From CBDCCV01 sp965215025 (GTDB taxonomy: Bacteria > Bacteroidota > Rhodothermia > Rhodothermales > Salinibacteraceae): a DNA stretch of 64,000 nucleotides. The stretch lies in contig CBDCCV010000001.1 in the NCBI GenBank assembly GCA_965215025.1, positions 1,178,001 to 1,242,000 on the forward strand, read 5' to 3'. The notes under the pieces were generated by a model. The model saw nothing but the letters and a program-made list of their open reading frames with translations. It was not told the DNA's origin and did no database searches. Made by a program: the position numbers and the translations under genes. Position 1 is the first letter of the stretch, and each line of letters starts with the position of its first letter. Shown here piece by piece: positions 41,682 to 50,211 of the stretch.

Positions 41682-41817
41682 GGACGGCGGACGACGGATA
41701 CCACAAGGGTACTACTTCGCTTCGCTCAGGTCGCCGCAGACCGTAGTCTTCCGGCTGCAACCACAGATCGCAAAGAAATCGGCGGTCCGCCGTCTGCGGT
41801 CTGCGGTCCTTCGAGCA
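41682..41817. repeat. Intergenic inverted-repeat element (family A-like)
   Basis: 'aggacggcggacgacggat' on the left and 'ggcggtccgccgtctgcggt' followed by 'ctgcggtcct' on the right form an imperfect hairpin with a loop of about 80 bases. The words 'ccgcagaccgc' (other strand) link it to the element at 2587-2681. It lies between asnB and the next minus-strand glycosyltransferase gene, 48 bases after that gene's stop in transcription order. Confidence 0.5.
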
Positions 41818-41865
41818 GCCTCATTCGATATAGCATAACTTGAGTTAGCGGCACTCCGTGAGGCC

Positions 41866-43080
41866 CTACGCAAGCGTCTCTTGGATAAAGCCGGCGACGC
41901 GCTGCGCCCGCGCCTCCCACGTGTACTGCTGCACGTCTTCCTTCGCCTGCGCGGCCAGGGCGCGCCCCAGCTCCGGGTTGTCCAGCAGCTCGCGCAGCGC
42001 CTCGGCCAGCGCCTCGGGGTCGGACGGCTCAACGAGCAGGCCGTTGCGACGGTGCTGGATCACCTCGCAAATGCCCTCGAGCCGGGACGCGACCACCGGC
42101 CGCCCCGCCGCCATGTACTCGAACAGCTTGAGCGGCATGGTGTAGCGGTCGTAGGACAGCTCGCGGGTGGACGGCAGCACCAGCACGTCGGCGCAGCGTT
42201 GGTAGTGGCGGACCTCGGCCGGCGGCACGAAGCCCGAGAACTCGGCGCCCGGCGGGCGCTGCGCTTCGGACAAGCGCTCCTGCAGGTCGTCGTACACCTT
42301 GCCCACGAGCAGCAGCCGCGCGTTGGGCCGGTCGCGGAGGCGGGCAAACGCTTCGATCAGCACGCCGGCGCCCTTCTCGGCCCTGACCCGGCCTGTGTAG
42401 ACGATCAGCCGGCCCTCCGGCGGCAAGCCAAGCCCCTTGCGTAGCGCGGCGCGGTCCTCGTGGCCGGCCGCCCCGTCTAGCGCGACGCCGCTGTGCGCGA
42501 CGCCGTTGCGGGCCGTGAGGATCCGGTCCGGGCGGATGGCGGGGGTGTTCTTCAAGACATCCTGCCGCAGCGTCTCGGAGTTGGTGAGCGCCCCGCGCAC
42601 ATGCTTGAGGTAGCCGAGGTGGCCGGGCAGGTCGTGAAGTTCGCAGAAGAAGCCGCGGTAATGCCGAGGCGCCAAAAGCCGCATGAGGCCGTCGAGCATC
42701 CGCGACGATTTGAGCGCGCGCGAGTAGATGACGAAGTCTTCCCGCTGGCGGAGGCACTCCCGGAAGAGCGCGTAAAGGCCGCCCACGATGCGATATTTCT
42801 GCAGATGAGACCGCTTGCGAAGCCACGACGGGTCTGGCACGAATCGGATCTCGAAGCAGGGGTCCAGCCCGTAGAACGCCCACACGTCGCCCTCGAAGCC
42901 CTCGACCGCCTTCTCGTCGCCCTGTAGTTTCGCGCCCGGCTTCTTCTTCGCCGACCGAGGCGTGATCAGCGTCAGACGGACGCCGGGGATCTTAGCCAGC
43001 CCCGCGCACGCGTTGAACACCTGCGTGGCGTTCGTCGTGCGCGAGAACATGACCGAAAAGTTCAGATAGATGATGTGCAT
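41866..43080 (-). CDS. Glycosyltransferase family 4
   Basis: A 404-residue GT-B enzyme. N-terminal 'MHIIYLNFSVMFSRTTNATQ' is the acceptor-domain start. The C-terminal domain begins 'LIVYTGRVRAEKGAGVLIEAF' and contains 'MPLKLFEYMAAGRPVVASRLEGICEVI', the conserved E-x-x-A-x-G-x-P-V donor-binding motif of GT4. The long N-terminal domain with basic residues (PRSAKKKPGAK) suggests membrane association with a lipid-linked acceptor. No signal for a specific sugar. It precedes asnB in transcription order. Confidence 0.87.
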   Translation of the reverse strand: MHIIYLNFSVMFSRTTNATQVFNACAGLAKIPGVRLTLITPRSAKKKPGAKLQGDEKAVEGFEGDVWAFYGLDPCFEIRFVPDPSWLRKRSHLQKYRIVGGLYALFRECLRQREDFVIYSRALKSSRMLDGLMRLLAPRHYRGFFCELHDLPGHLGYLKHVRGALTNSETLRQDVLKNTPAIRPDRILTARNGVAHSGVALDGAAGHEDRAALRKGLGLPPEGRLIVYTGRVRAEKGAGVLIEAFARLRDRPNARLLLVGKVYDDLQERLSEAQRPPGAEFSGFVPPAEVRHYQRCADVLVLPSTRELSYDRYTMPLKLFEYMAAGRPVVASRLEGICEVIQHRRNGLLVEPSDPEALAEALRELLDNPELGRALAAQAKEDVQQYTWEARAQRVAGFIQETLA

Positions 43081-43132
43081 CTAACGTCAACGTGTCGCTG
43101 TGAAGAGGAAGGCGCGCCGTCCGCTGCCGCCG

Positions 43133-43160
43133 GTAGGGGCGTATCGCGATACGCCCCTAC
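43133..43160. repeat. Perfect palindrome (family E) in the polysaccharide locus
   Basis: A perfect 28-base palindrome with left half 'gtaggggcgtatcg', lying between sulfotransferase 3 and the following glycosyltransferase gene. Ends 'GTAGGG' and 'CCCTAC' match those of the palindrome after sdhD, with a different 16-base centre. Confidence 0.92.
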
Positions 43161-43226
43161 GGACGTGATTCGACGATTTTGTTCATCGCTCGGCAGGCAT
43201 CCAGAACACGACGCCCGCCCCCGCAG

Positions 43227-44075
43227 TCACCAGTCATCATCGGCTGCGTACCCGAGGTCCACGAGCAGCGTGCCGGCCTCCCGCTTGAACACCTCTTTCT
43301 CCGCAGGCTCCATCTCCTTCTTCCAGCGGCCTCGACCGTCGAAGAGCGGCTGGTTCACTTGCCAGTTCCGGTGCTGCTCGTGGTTGCCGCTGTGGCTGTA
43401 GGCGGGCTTCTTCGCGTTATGCCAGTAGAACGCAATCGGCTTTTTGTGATACTCGGCCTGGCCCGGCTCGTACGCCTCGCCCAGGAAGACCATCAGCCCC
43501 TTCATCGTCCCCTCGAAGTCCAGGATCAGGTCCTCATAGCGCAGCACGCGCACCTGCGGATGGTCCCGGTAACGCTCCGCCTGCTCTACGGCCGCGACCC
43601 AGTGCTCGACGTGCTCTTCGATGCCGGAGCCTCGTCTGACCTTGTAGGAGCACGCCACGTCACGCCCGTCGCGCATGGTGATGACGATGCGGGCATCAGG
43701 AAACAGCGCCAGCAGCTCGTCAATCTTTTTGATGTGGCGGGGCGTCTTCTCCACCCAGCGCGACTTCCCGTGCGCAACGGCCATCTTGCAGAACCGCCGC
43801 ACCAGCTTGCGCTGGGCGGAGCCGGATGCGTACGCCACGTTGCTCTCCTGCGGGATGGCAAACAGGTTGGAGTGCGCCCCGAGGATGGCCAGCAGCAGGC
43901 TGGTCCCGCTGTGCCCCGGCCCCGCGATGAAGATGGGCGGCTGCTCCACACGGCGGCCCTTGACGCGCTTGTTAAAGAGGTAGCGCGCCTGCGTGAGGGT
44001 GCGGTACTTCGCCTCGTTCAGCAAGGCGTGCACTTTGCGCTCCGCTCGCGCGTATGCGTCTGCTGGAAGTCTCAC
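43227..44075 (-). CDS. Sulfotransferase 3
   Basis: A 282-residue sulfotransferase. The 5'-PSB loop is 'IFIAGPGHSGTSLLLAILGA' and the 3'-phosphate site 'IVITMRDGRDVACSYKVRRG' (M-R-D-G-R-D-V-x-x-S). 'VRVLRYEDLILDFEG' is the conserved Y-E-D-L strand. The N-terminal 45 residues are basic and helical. The tail 'RGRWKKEMEPAEKEVFKREAG' carries the basic residues that usually contact PAPS near the C-terminus. It lies between the FkbM methyltransferase and a glycosyltransferase in the locus. Confidence 0.87.
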   Translation of the reverse strand: MRLPADAYARAERKVHALLNEAKYRTLTQARYLFNKRVKGRRVEQPPIFIAGPGHSGTSLLLAILGAHSNLFAIPQESNVAYASGSAQRKLVRRFCKMAVAHGKSRWVEKTPRHIKKIDELLALFPDARIVITMRDGRDVACSYKVRRGSGIEEHVEHWVAAVEQAERYRDHPQVRVLRYEDLILDFEGTMKGLMVFLGEAYEPGQAEYHKKPIAFYWHNAKKPAYSHSGNHEQHRNWQVNQPLFDGRGRWKKEMEPAEKEVFKREAGTLLVDLGYAADDDW

Positions 44076-44121
44076 GGTGGAAGTAGCGCTGGTTATTTGA
44101 ACTGAAAAGCCATATGCGCAG

Positions 44122-44937
44122 CTAAGGCTGGCGGACGGCGACGTAGTTCGAGGTGGCGAACTGCTCGTGCTTCACCCGGTAATCCCCCATCGGATGAAGA
44201 TGCCCCGTGGGGGTGATCCGGTACAGCTTCATCTTTTTCTCTTCAAAGAAGACGTAGAAGTCGTGGAAGTAAAGGCGCCGCTCGATCTGGTGCGCGCCGA
44301 ACTCGAAGCTGACGATCTCGATGCCGTCGTTGGCAAACATCCCGCAGGCCCCTTCGAGGACGTCCATCTCGAACCCTTCCACGTCAATCTTGAGCAGGTG
44401 GATTCTCCCGATCCCGCGCCGCTCGCAGTAGTCGTCGAGCCGGCCTATCTGAACCTGCTCCGAATGATCGAACGTTTTCCCCTGGCGTGCTAAGCCGGAC
44501 AGGTTCCTCTGAATCAGCGACGACGTTGTTGCTCCGGCCCCGGTGTAGTAAAGCGGCCTGTCCTCCGCTTCCTTACCGAGGCCGAAGTTGTTGAGCCGGA
44601 CGTGCTCGCGCCCTCCGTAGTCGCGTTCAAGCACCCGAAAGGCGCTGGCCGAAGGCTCGAAGCAGTGCACGTCAAGCTCGTGGCCGGAGAGGCGCTCAAG
44701 GGCGAGGGACAGGTACTGCCCCTTGTTCGCCCCGACGTCAAAGATGCAGAACGGGTCCGCGTACTCCCGTTGGAGAAGGTCAAAGGCGCCCTCCTCCCCG
44801 CTGATGCCCACGCTCCTCCCGTACCCGATTCCCATCAGGGAGTGCGCGAGGTGGACGACTTTGTCCAGCGCCTCCTGAGCTACGGGATTGCCGGTAGCCT
44901 CGATGGCCAGCTTTTTCAGCAGCCGCATCTTTGCCAT
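44122..44937 (-). CDS. FkbM-family methyltransferase
   Basis: A 271-residue SAM-dependent methyltransferase. Motif I is in 'CIFDVGANKGQYLSLALERL', 'DVHCFEPSASAFRVLERD' is strand 2 with the acidic ribose-binding residue, 'LLKIDVEGFEMDVLEGA' is the FkbM signature (D-x-E-G-x-E-x-D-V-L-x-G), and 'YFHDFYVFFEEKKMKLYRITPTG' completes the C-terminal strand. In polysaccharide loci these enzymes commonly O-methylate a sugar. The first 50 residues are a helical extension. The gene lies downstream of the flippase gene in transcription order. Confidence 0.87.
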   Translation of the reverse strand: MAKMRLLKKLAIEATGNPVAQEALDKVVHLAHSLMGIGYGRSVGISGEEGAFDLLQREYADPFCIFDVGANKGQYLSLALERLSGHELDVHCFEPSASAFRVLERDYGGREHVRLNNFGLGKEAEDRPLYYTGAGATTSSLIQRNLSGLARQGKTFDHSEQVQIGRLDDYCERRGIGRIHLLKIDVEGFEMDVLEGACGMFANDGIEIVSFEFGAHQIERRLYFHDFYVFFEEKKMKLYRITPTGHLHPMGDYRVKHEQFATSNYVAVRQP

Positions 44938-45055
44938 ATCGTTTTTTCAGGGCCGAACGCGATCAGCGCGCGTGAAGACGTTTGCAGGCAGAAGGCGTTT
45001 GCGAGCCGATGTCCGTCTGCGGATGTCCATCTTAAGCAAGGACGCCCTGACGCTG

Positions 45056-46489
45056 CTAACGCTCAAAGGCTAAGCGGTAATAGTACTTTAGGTCCTTCCT
45101 GCTCGTGAGCCACAGGACGGCTACGTAGCTGAGGGTGGCGAGTCCGATCCAGGCCAGAAGCGGCAAAAGGCTCGGGTTGACCGTGGCGATGTGCTGGATA
45201 AAGTAGCACGCCGCGCCCATCCCCACGGCGGCCACGGCCGGCCCCGCCATGTTGCTCAGCACGTCGCCGAGGGTGATGTGCAGCATCGTGCTGGCCATCT
45301 GGAAGTTGACGGCCAGCACGAGGCTTCGCGCCACAAGCAGGCCGATTCCGACGCCCATGAGTCCGTAAGGGCTGCCGGCGAGGACACCGATCCCGGTTAG
45401 GACCATCTTGGCGCCTTCGAGCCAGATTATAACGCCCGGCCGCCCCACCGCAGGGAAGATAAAGATAAAGACCCGCTCAAACGTCATGATGGCGCCAACG
45501 ATGGTGTACACGTACAGCACGTCCGCCAGGGGCAGCCACTCGCTGTTGAGAAAGATGTTGATGAGAGGACGCGAGAAGAAGGCCACAATGACGGTAAGGG
45601 GAAAAAGCCCCAGGGACAGCAAGTTGATGCTTCGCAGTACGCCCACCCTAATCCTACGCATGTCGTCCTGAATGCGGGAAAAGGTGGGGAAAAGCATCTC
45701 CCCGATCACGCGGCCTATCCGCCGCACAGGGAAGAAGAGAACGCGGTACGCCAGCGTATAGAGGCCGTAGAGCGCAGGGTCGAACGCCTTGCTGAGAATG
45801 ATGAAGTCTACGTTGCGCCCCAGGTAGCCCGTCGTCTTGGCGACCTTCATCTTGATAGAGAAAGCGAGCAGATCCCTGACCTCGCTGTACGAGAAGGCGA
45901 AGTCGGGCCGCCACCAAGCCCCGACGTTGTAAACAACCAGGTAGATGACGCTCATCGCAACGGACTGCCAGACCAGGCTGTACACCCCGTACCCTTGCCA
46001 CGCCAGCGCCACCCCGACGACGCCGGAGCCGGCCACCGCCGCGATCTCGCAGATGGCGAGCCGGTTGAAGTCCAGCTCCCGCTCGATAAGCCCCCGGTTG
46101 ATGGTGTAGAAAGGGGTCAGGACGAGGTTGATTGCCAGGAGAGGGACGAGGCGCCGCAGCGCTGGCTCGTTGTAGAAGTCCGCCGCGAGGGAGGCCGTGA
46201 GCACGACGATGAGTGCCGATAAGGCGTTGAACCCCAGGTTGATCCAGAAAGCGGAGGAGAGCTGTAGCTGCGTCACGTCCTTCTTCTGGACGATCCCCGC
46301 CGTAAGCCCGACGCTGGTAAACTGAGCGATCAGCGTGGTGTAGAGCGTCACGATGCCGAACAGCCCAAAAGCCCTCGGCGAAAGAAGATTCGCCAGAATG
46401 ATCGTGACCAGGGTGTTCGAGGCGAACTGCGTCAGCTTTGAGGCCTGCACCCATAGTCCACTCCGAAACAGTTTTTTTCCCAGCGACAT
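45056..46489 (-). CDS. Wzx-type polysaccharide flippase (MOP superfamily)
   Basis: A 477-residue membrane protein with about 12-14 helices. It belongs to the lipopolysaccharide/teichoic acid-type exporters: 'MSLGKKLFRSGLWVQASKL' N-terminus, 'ANLLSPRAFGLFGIVTLYTTL', 'SSAFWINLGFNALSALIVV', and 'INRGLIERELDFNRLAICE', a segment characteristic of WzxC-like transporters. It moves the lipid-linked repeat unit to the periplasm. Together with the Wzy-like gene at 55845 it indicates a Wzx/Wzy pathway. It is in the same orientation as the whole locus. Confidence 0.88.
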   Translation of the reverse strand: MSLGKKLFRSGLWVQASKLTQFASNTLVTIILANLLSPRAFGLFGIVTLYTTLIAQFTSVGLTAGIVQKKDVTQLQLSSAFWINLGFNALSALIVVLTASLAADFYNEPALRRLVPLLAINLVLTPFYTINRGLIERELDFNRLAICEIAAVAGSGVVGVALAWQGYGVYSLVWQSVAMSVIYLVVYNVGAWWRPDFAFSYSEVRDLLAFSIKMKVAKTTGYLGRNVDFIILSKAFDPALYGLYTLAYRVLFFPVRRIGRVIGEMLFPTFSRIQDDMRRIRVGVLRSINLLSLGLFPLTVIVAFFSRPLINIFLNSEWLPLADVLYVYTIVGAIMTFERVFIFIFPAVGRPGVIIWLEGAKMVLTGIGVLAGSPYGLMGVGIGLLVARSLVLAVNFQMASTMLHITLGDVLSNMAGPAVAAVGMGAACYFIQHIATVNPSLLPLLAWIGLATLSYVAVLWLTSRKDLKYYYRLAFER

Positions 46490-46546
46490 CGCTTGCGTTG
46501 CTCTCCTAGGACGTGCGCGGTTGAGAAAGAATCGTTCCCAAGAGGA

Positions 46547-47689
46547 TCATCTCCGGACGGCCGGTACGCCGGCGTGCTCGTGCGCGCTTCCGTCCCCCAT
46601 GCTGCCGCCTCTTGAACGGACGCCGGCCGCCATCGCGCGCGCGCTGGCCGGGTAGCCTTCGATAAACCAGGTCAGGAACGCGCAAAAGTCCACCTTCTCG
46701 GCGAGCATCCGCTGCCGGCGCTCCTGCCACTCCCGTTTCAGATCGGGCCGGCGCAGCAGCGCGTCCACGGTTGCGTAGAGCCGCTCCGGCTCCTCGGTGC
46801 GGATGCCGAACGTCAGGCCGTAGCGGTGCTCCAATTCTTCTAAGTACCCCAGCTTGCCGACGAAGTCGTTGAACCGAACGGCGGGCGTGCCCAGCACGGC
46901 GGCCTCGGCGGCCATCGTCTGGCTGTCGCCAATGTAGAGTGTGGCGTGGGCGAGCGCGTGGTGCATGTCGGCCGGCGCGATGCGGATGCGGTACGGTTCC
47001 AGCGCCGCGTCGAGGGGGCGCTCGGAGGTGACGAACACACGGCCCCGGCGCTCGAGCTGCCGGATAAGCCTCTGGGCGATGGCATCGGTGATGCCCGTGC
47101 GTCCGTCGTCGTGGTGGGCGGCCAGGCTCGAAAAGCGCAGGATGAAGTAGTCGCCGTCGCCGTCGAGCAGCGCGCACACCCGGTCGGGGTCGGGCGTGAA
47201 GCGGTTTGGGTGCAGGTAGGCCAGCTCGTGGTAGCTCTCGTACGCGATCTTCTTACCCTCATGCGGGCTGATGTCGCACACGCGCGGCGAGAGGACGTGG
47301 CGCGCGAACCGGAACCCGAACTGGGCCAGCAGCGGCACCTCGCGGGCGTCGTCCTCGTTCAGGATGACGGCCGGCACGCCCAGCAGCCGGCCCACGTGCG
47401 TAATCACGATGTCCGTCCCAACCAGGAGGTCCGGCTTGAAGCGGAGCGCGGCGCGCAGCATCCGCCACTCGCGCAGCAGGATCGCCCACACCATCCCAAG
47501 CGTGCTGCCATAGTCCTCATCGGTGGAGACTACGACGGTCTCGTGCGGCGAGCCGGCTAGCAGGCTTAGCAGCACGTCTTTTTTCCGCGCGGCCAGGAGG
47601 ACGGCGTGCCCCCGCTCCGCCAGCGCATCCGCTACGGGGCGGGTGGTGTGGAAGTGGGCCGGGTGGCCAAGGTAGAACAGAACGCGCAT
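46547..47689 (-). CDS. DUF354 family protein (GT-B-like)
   Basis: A 380-residue protein whose N-terminus 'MRVLFYLGHPAHFHTTRPVADALAERGH' and 'GTDIVITHVGRLLGVPAVILNEDD' are hallmarks of DUF354, a family with a GT-B-like fold related to UDP-GlcNAc 2-epimerases and glycosyltransferases. 'LYIGDSQTMAAEAAVLGTPAVRFND' is the predicted nucleotide-sugar-binding turn. No enzyme activity is established for the family. ATG 47689 is chosen; the 22 upstream in-frame residues lack similarity. It follows formyltransferase A by 7 bases and is part of the same coupled run. Confidence 0.8.
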   Translation of the reverse strand: MRVLFYLGHPAHFHTTRPVADALAERGHAVLLAARKKDVLLSLLAGSPHETVVVSTDEDYGSTLGMVWAILLREWRMLRAALRFKPDLLVGTDIVITHVGRLLGVPAVILNEDDAREVPLLAQFGFRFARHVLSPRVCDISPHEGKKIAYESYHELAYLHPNRFTPDPDRVCALLDGDGDYFILRFSSLAAHHDDGRTGITDAIAQRLIRQLERRGRVFVTSERPLDAALEPYRIRIAPADMHHALAHATLYIGDSQTMAAEAAVLGTPAVRFNDFVGKLGYLEELEHRYGLTFGIRTEEPERLYATVDALLRRPDLKREWQERRQRMLAEKVDFCAFLTWFIEGYPASARAMAAGVRSRGGSMGDGSAHEHAGVPAVRR

Positions 47690-47696
47690 GGCGATT

Positions 47697-48557
47697 CTAT
47701 GGCTTGCCTGTGCTGTTGAAGCGGGAGGCGAGCATGTACCGGAGGTCTCGGGCACGGATGACGCGCAGCCCTTTCCGGTGGAAGGCGGCGCCTTCCGCGC
47801 GCGTGGGGGCGCGGTGGTAGCTCTCCTCGTACGGCTTGTCCAGGGGGCGCAGCGTGCCTTCGTGGACCTGCCGAAGAACGTCCACGAGGCCTTGCGCCAG
47901 CAGCCGCTTGGTTTTGTAGGCCACCGAATACTGGGTGTCGTCAGGTCCCAGGGGGACGGCCTGCTGCCACACGTTCTCGCCGGCGTCGAGGCGCACCTCC
48001 ATCGTGTGGACGGTGGCGCCGGCCTCGTCGCCGCCGCAGTAGAGCGTCCACCAGCTCCCGAAGACGCCGCGGTGCCGCGGCAGGAGCGTCCCGTGCGCGT
48101 TGAAGGCGTAGGCCGAGGCCGCCCCGATCAGCTCGGCCTTGAAAATCTGTGGCGGCGAAACGGAGAGGATCACGTCCACCTCCAGCGCCTTGAGCCGGGC
48201 GACGAAGGCGGGGTCGTTCACGTCCTCCGTCTCGTAGCGCTCGATCTTCCTCTGCTCCAAAAGATGCCGCACGGAGTAGCGGCCCTTGCCCTCCGGCGCG
48301 GCCGTCTCCCACCCCTTGCAAAGCACGTAGGCCATGCCGGCGAGGAGGAGTTCGCGCGTGGTGTAGATCCGCGTGCGCTCCCGAAGCCAGTGGCGCATCG
48401 TCTTGTTCTTGCGATGCGGCTTAAGCACCGTGGCGCCGACGATCTCGTATTCGCGCCCCTGATGGTCCGCGAGGTGGCGGATCACCTTCGGGATGAAGAA
48501 CGGCTCCTCCTGCGTGAACACGAACGCGCGCAGCGTTCGCCCTACTCCTTCCACCAT
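47697..48557 (-). CDS. Formyltransferase-fold protein A (sugar N-formyltransferase candidate)
   Basis: A 286-residue protein with the 10-formyl-tetrahydrofolate-dependent transferase fold. The catalytic triad is present: Asn and His in 'AFNAHGTLLPRHRG' and Asp in 'VRLDAGENVW'. The N-terminal Rossmann-like part is diverged. The nearest roles are sugar N-formyltransferases (e.g. VioF, ArnA). It has no signal peptide. The start overlaps the upstream deacetylase gene by 16 bases, implying translational coupling. This is one of three deacetylase/formyltransferase pairs in the locus. Confidence 0.78.
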   Translation of the reverse strand: MVEGVGRTLRAFVFTQEEPFFIPKVIRHLADHQGREYEIVGATVLKPHRKNKTMRHWLRERTRIYTTRELLLAGMAYVLCKGWETAAPEGKGRYSVRHLLEQRKIERYETEDVNDPAFVARLKALEVDVILSVSPPQIFKAELIGAASAYAFNAHGTLLPRHRGVFGSWWTLYCGGDEAGATVHTMEVRLDAGENVWQQAVPLGPDDTQYSVAYKTKRLLAQGLVDVLRQVHEGTLRPLDKPYEESYHRAPTRAEGAAFHRKGLRVIRARDLRYMLASRFNSTGKP

Positions 48558-49351
48558 ACGACGCCTCGTTTGATTACGTTTTTACAGCTCTGCTTCACGT
48601 ACTCAGCGCCCCAGGCCAGGGCGTTGGCGTGCCAGCGCTCCGGGTGCGTGTTGATCATGACGTGGTCCGGCATCTCGCCCCGCGCAAAGGCCTGCACGAT
48701 GGCCTCCGTGCTGCCGAAGTCAAGCTCGAACGAGCTGCCGACCTTGTCGCGGATGCTCACCTCGCTTCCGTTCCAGTGCATCCCGGTATCGGTCAGGTAG
48801 AACCACTTCTCGAAGTCCATGACGAGGTACGGCTCGCCGAGCAGGCCGTAGTCCTTGTAGTCGTAGCGCTCCCACAGGGCGCGGTTGTCCCAGGGCGAGA
48901 GCGGGCTGCCGTGCATACAGATCGTCGAGACCGGCGCGAGGCCCTCGAACCAGCCCAGGTGCTCCTCGAAGAGCGCGATGGCCTTGGCGTAATCGCCGTG
49001 CGCGAGCGAGAGGTCTTCGTAGTGATAGCCCACCTCGTGGCCCAAGCTGGCGGTCGCCCGGATGATGTCCCGTTTGAACGCCGAGGGGACGATGCGGAAG
49101 AAGTAGGTGGCTCTGATGTTATGTTCGGCTTCGGCGGCGGCCATGCGGAGGGCGTTGCGCGCCTGCCGGTCCACGTCGTGCCGCAGGATGACCTGTTGGC
49201 TGCTTTCCGCCGTGCCGTTTTCCGCTCTGCTCTCGCAGTACTCGCGGAAGGTGATGCACTCGTAACCGCTCGCCGTGATGGCGCGCAGCAGAAGGCGGTA
49301 CGCATCAAGGGTGAAGTCTCTGGTCTCCATCTCGAAATCTCTGGCCTCCAT
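48542..49351 (-). CDS. Polysaccharide deacetylase-like protein A
   Basis: A 269-residue NodB-superfamily hydrolase without signal peptide, thus cytoplasmic. The metal/catalytic 'ILRHDVDRQARNALRMA' (D-V-D) and 'GHEVGYHYEDLS' (H-x3-H-like) match the divergent deacetylase group. 'VMINTHPERWH' near the end supplies the C-terminal His. It ends inside the start of formyltransferase A (16-base overlap) and begins 47 bases after formyltransferase B. The likely reaction is N-deacetylation of an amino sugar on a nucleotide or lipid carrier; the substrate is not known. Confidence 0.75.
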   Translation of the reverse strand: MEARDFEMETRDFTLDAYRLLLRAITASGYECITFREYCESRAENGTAESSQQVILRHDVDRQARNALRMAAAEAEHNIRATYFFRIVPSAFKRDIIRATASLGHEVGYHYEDLSLAHGDYAKAIALFEEHLGWFEGLAPVSTICMHGSPLSPWDNRALWERYDYKDYGLLGEPYLVMDFEKWFYLTDTGMHWNGSEVSIRDKVGSSFELDFGSTEAIVQAFARGEMPDHVMINTHPERWHANALAWGAEYVKQSCKNVIKRGVVWWKE

Positions 49352-49398
49352 TTTACCGTGAGACGCTGTTGTGGGTGAACTTCGTCAGGGGGTGAACG

Positions 49399-50211
49399 TC
49401 ATCGGGGGTGATCTTTGCTGAACAGGCGTTTCAGCCGGCTCAGGCGGTAGCGTGCTGCCTCCTGCAGCGTGGGCGTGGTGTTGTAGGTGGCTCGCTCGTC
49501 GTCGTTGGGCAGCGGCTCGAAGTCGCCGCGTTCGAGCCGGTCGAGGGCCTCAAGCATGGCGCGGGGCGCGACGGTGTAGTTCTTTGCCGCAATCGTGTTG
49601 AAGTTGTCCTCGGGCGTGACCGCGTAGCGCTCCTGCACGATGATGTCGCCGGCGTCGAGGGCTTCGGTGACGAAGTGGATCGAGACGCCCGTCTCCGGCT
49701 CCTGCCGGTAGGCCACCCAGAACGGCGTAAGCCGGCCCCGGTTGCGCGGCAAGAGCGCGTTGTGCCGGTTGATGACGCCGAGCGCCGGGATGCCGAGGAA
49801 GTCCTCCTTGAGGATGTTCTGCGCCTGGTTGATGATCACGTCCGGCCGGAGCGCCCGAAGCTGCTCCAGAAAGGCGGGGTCGTTGACGCTCCGCACGCGG
49901 AAGGTCGGGATGCCGCGCGCCTCGGCGAAGGCCAGGATGGAGGGCGAGCGGACCCAGCCGGTCGCCTCGGCCAGCCGCTTCTGCGCCTTGAAGCGCAGCG
50001 TCGTGAATACGTTTTTCGCAAAGTGCCTCGGCCCCATGATGAGAAGCAGCGCCGCGAGGTACCCGGCCTTCGAGCGCTTCTTGCTGAGGGTAAGCCGGTT
50101 GCCCTGCGAGACCGCCACGCCGACGACGTCGCCCCGGCGCGCCTCGATGATTTCCTGGATGAAGGGCAGCGTGTAGACCGGGTCCTCCATCGTGCAGATG
50201 AACACTCTCAT
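49399..50211 (-). CDS. Formyltransferase-fold protein B (sugar N-formyltransferase candidate)
   Basis: A 270-residue homologue of formyltransferase A. Catalytic Asn and His are in 'VINRHNALLPRNRG' and Asp in 'EALDAGDIIVQE'; the N-terminus 'MRVFICTMEDPVYTLPFIQE' begins a Rossmann-like domain. A basic hydrophobic stretch 'KAGYLAALLLIMGPRHFAKN' could contact the membrane. Its start overlaps the stop of deacetylase B by 4 bases (ATGA). No signal peptide. It forms the second deacetylase/formyltransferase pair. Confidence 0.78.
   Translation of the reverse strand: MRVFICTMEDPVYTLPFIQEIIEARRGDVVGVAVSQGNRLTLSKKRSKAGYLAALLLIMGPRHFAKNVFTTLRFKAQKRLAEATGWVRSPSILAFAEARGIPTFRVRSVNDPAFLEQLRALRPDVIINQAQNILKEDFLGIPALGVINRHNALLPRNRGRLTPFWVAYRQEPETGVSIHFVTEALDAGDIIVQERYAVTPEDNFNTIAAKNYTVAPRAMLEALDRLERGDFEPLPNDDERATYNTTPTLQEAARYRLSRLKRLFSKDHPR

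Noticed and set aside
39657..41843. A 728-codon open frame on the plus strand
   Set aside because: It is antisense to asnB, which has all catalytic motifs. Its composition (His, Val, Glu, Arg-rich, no known pattern) is that of a GC-rich shadow frame.
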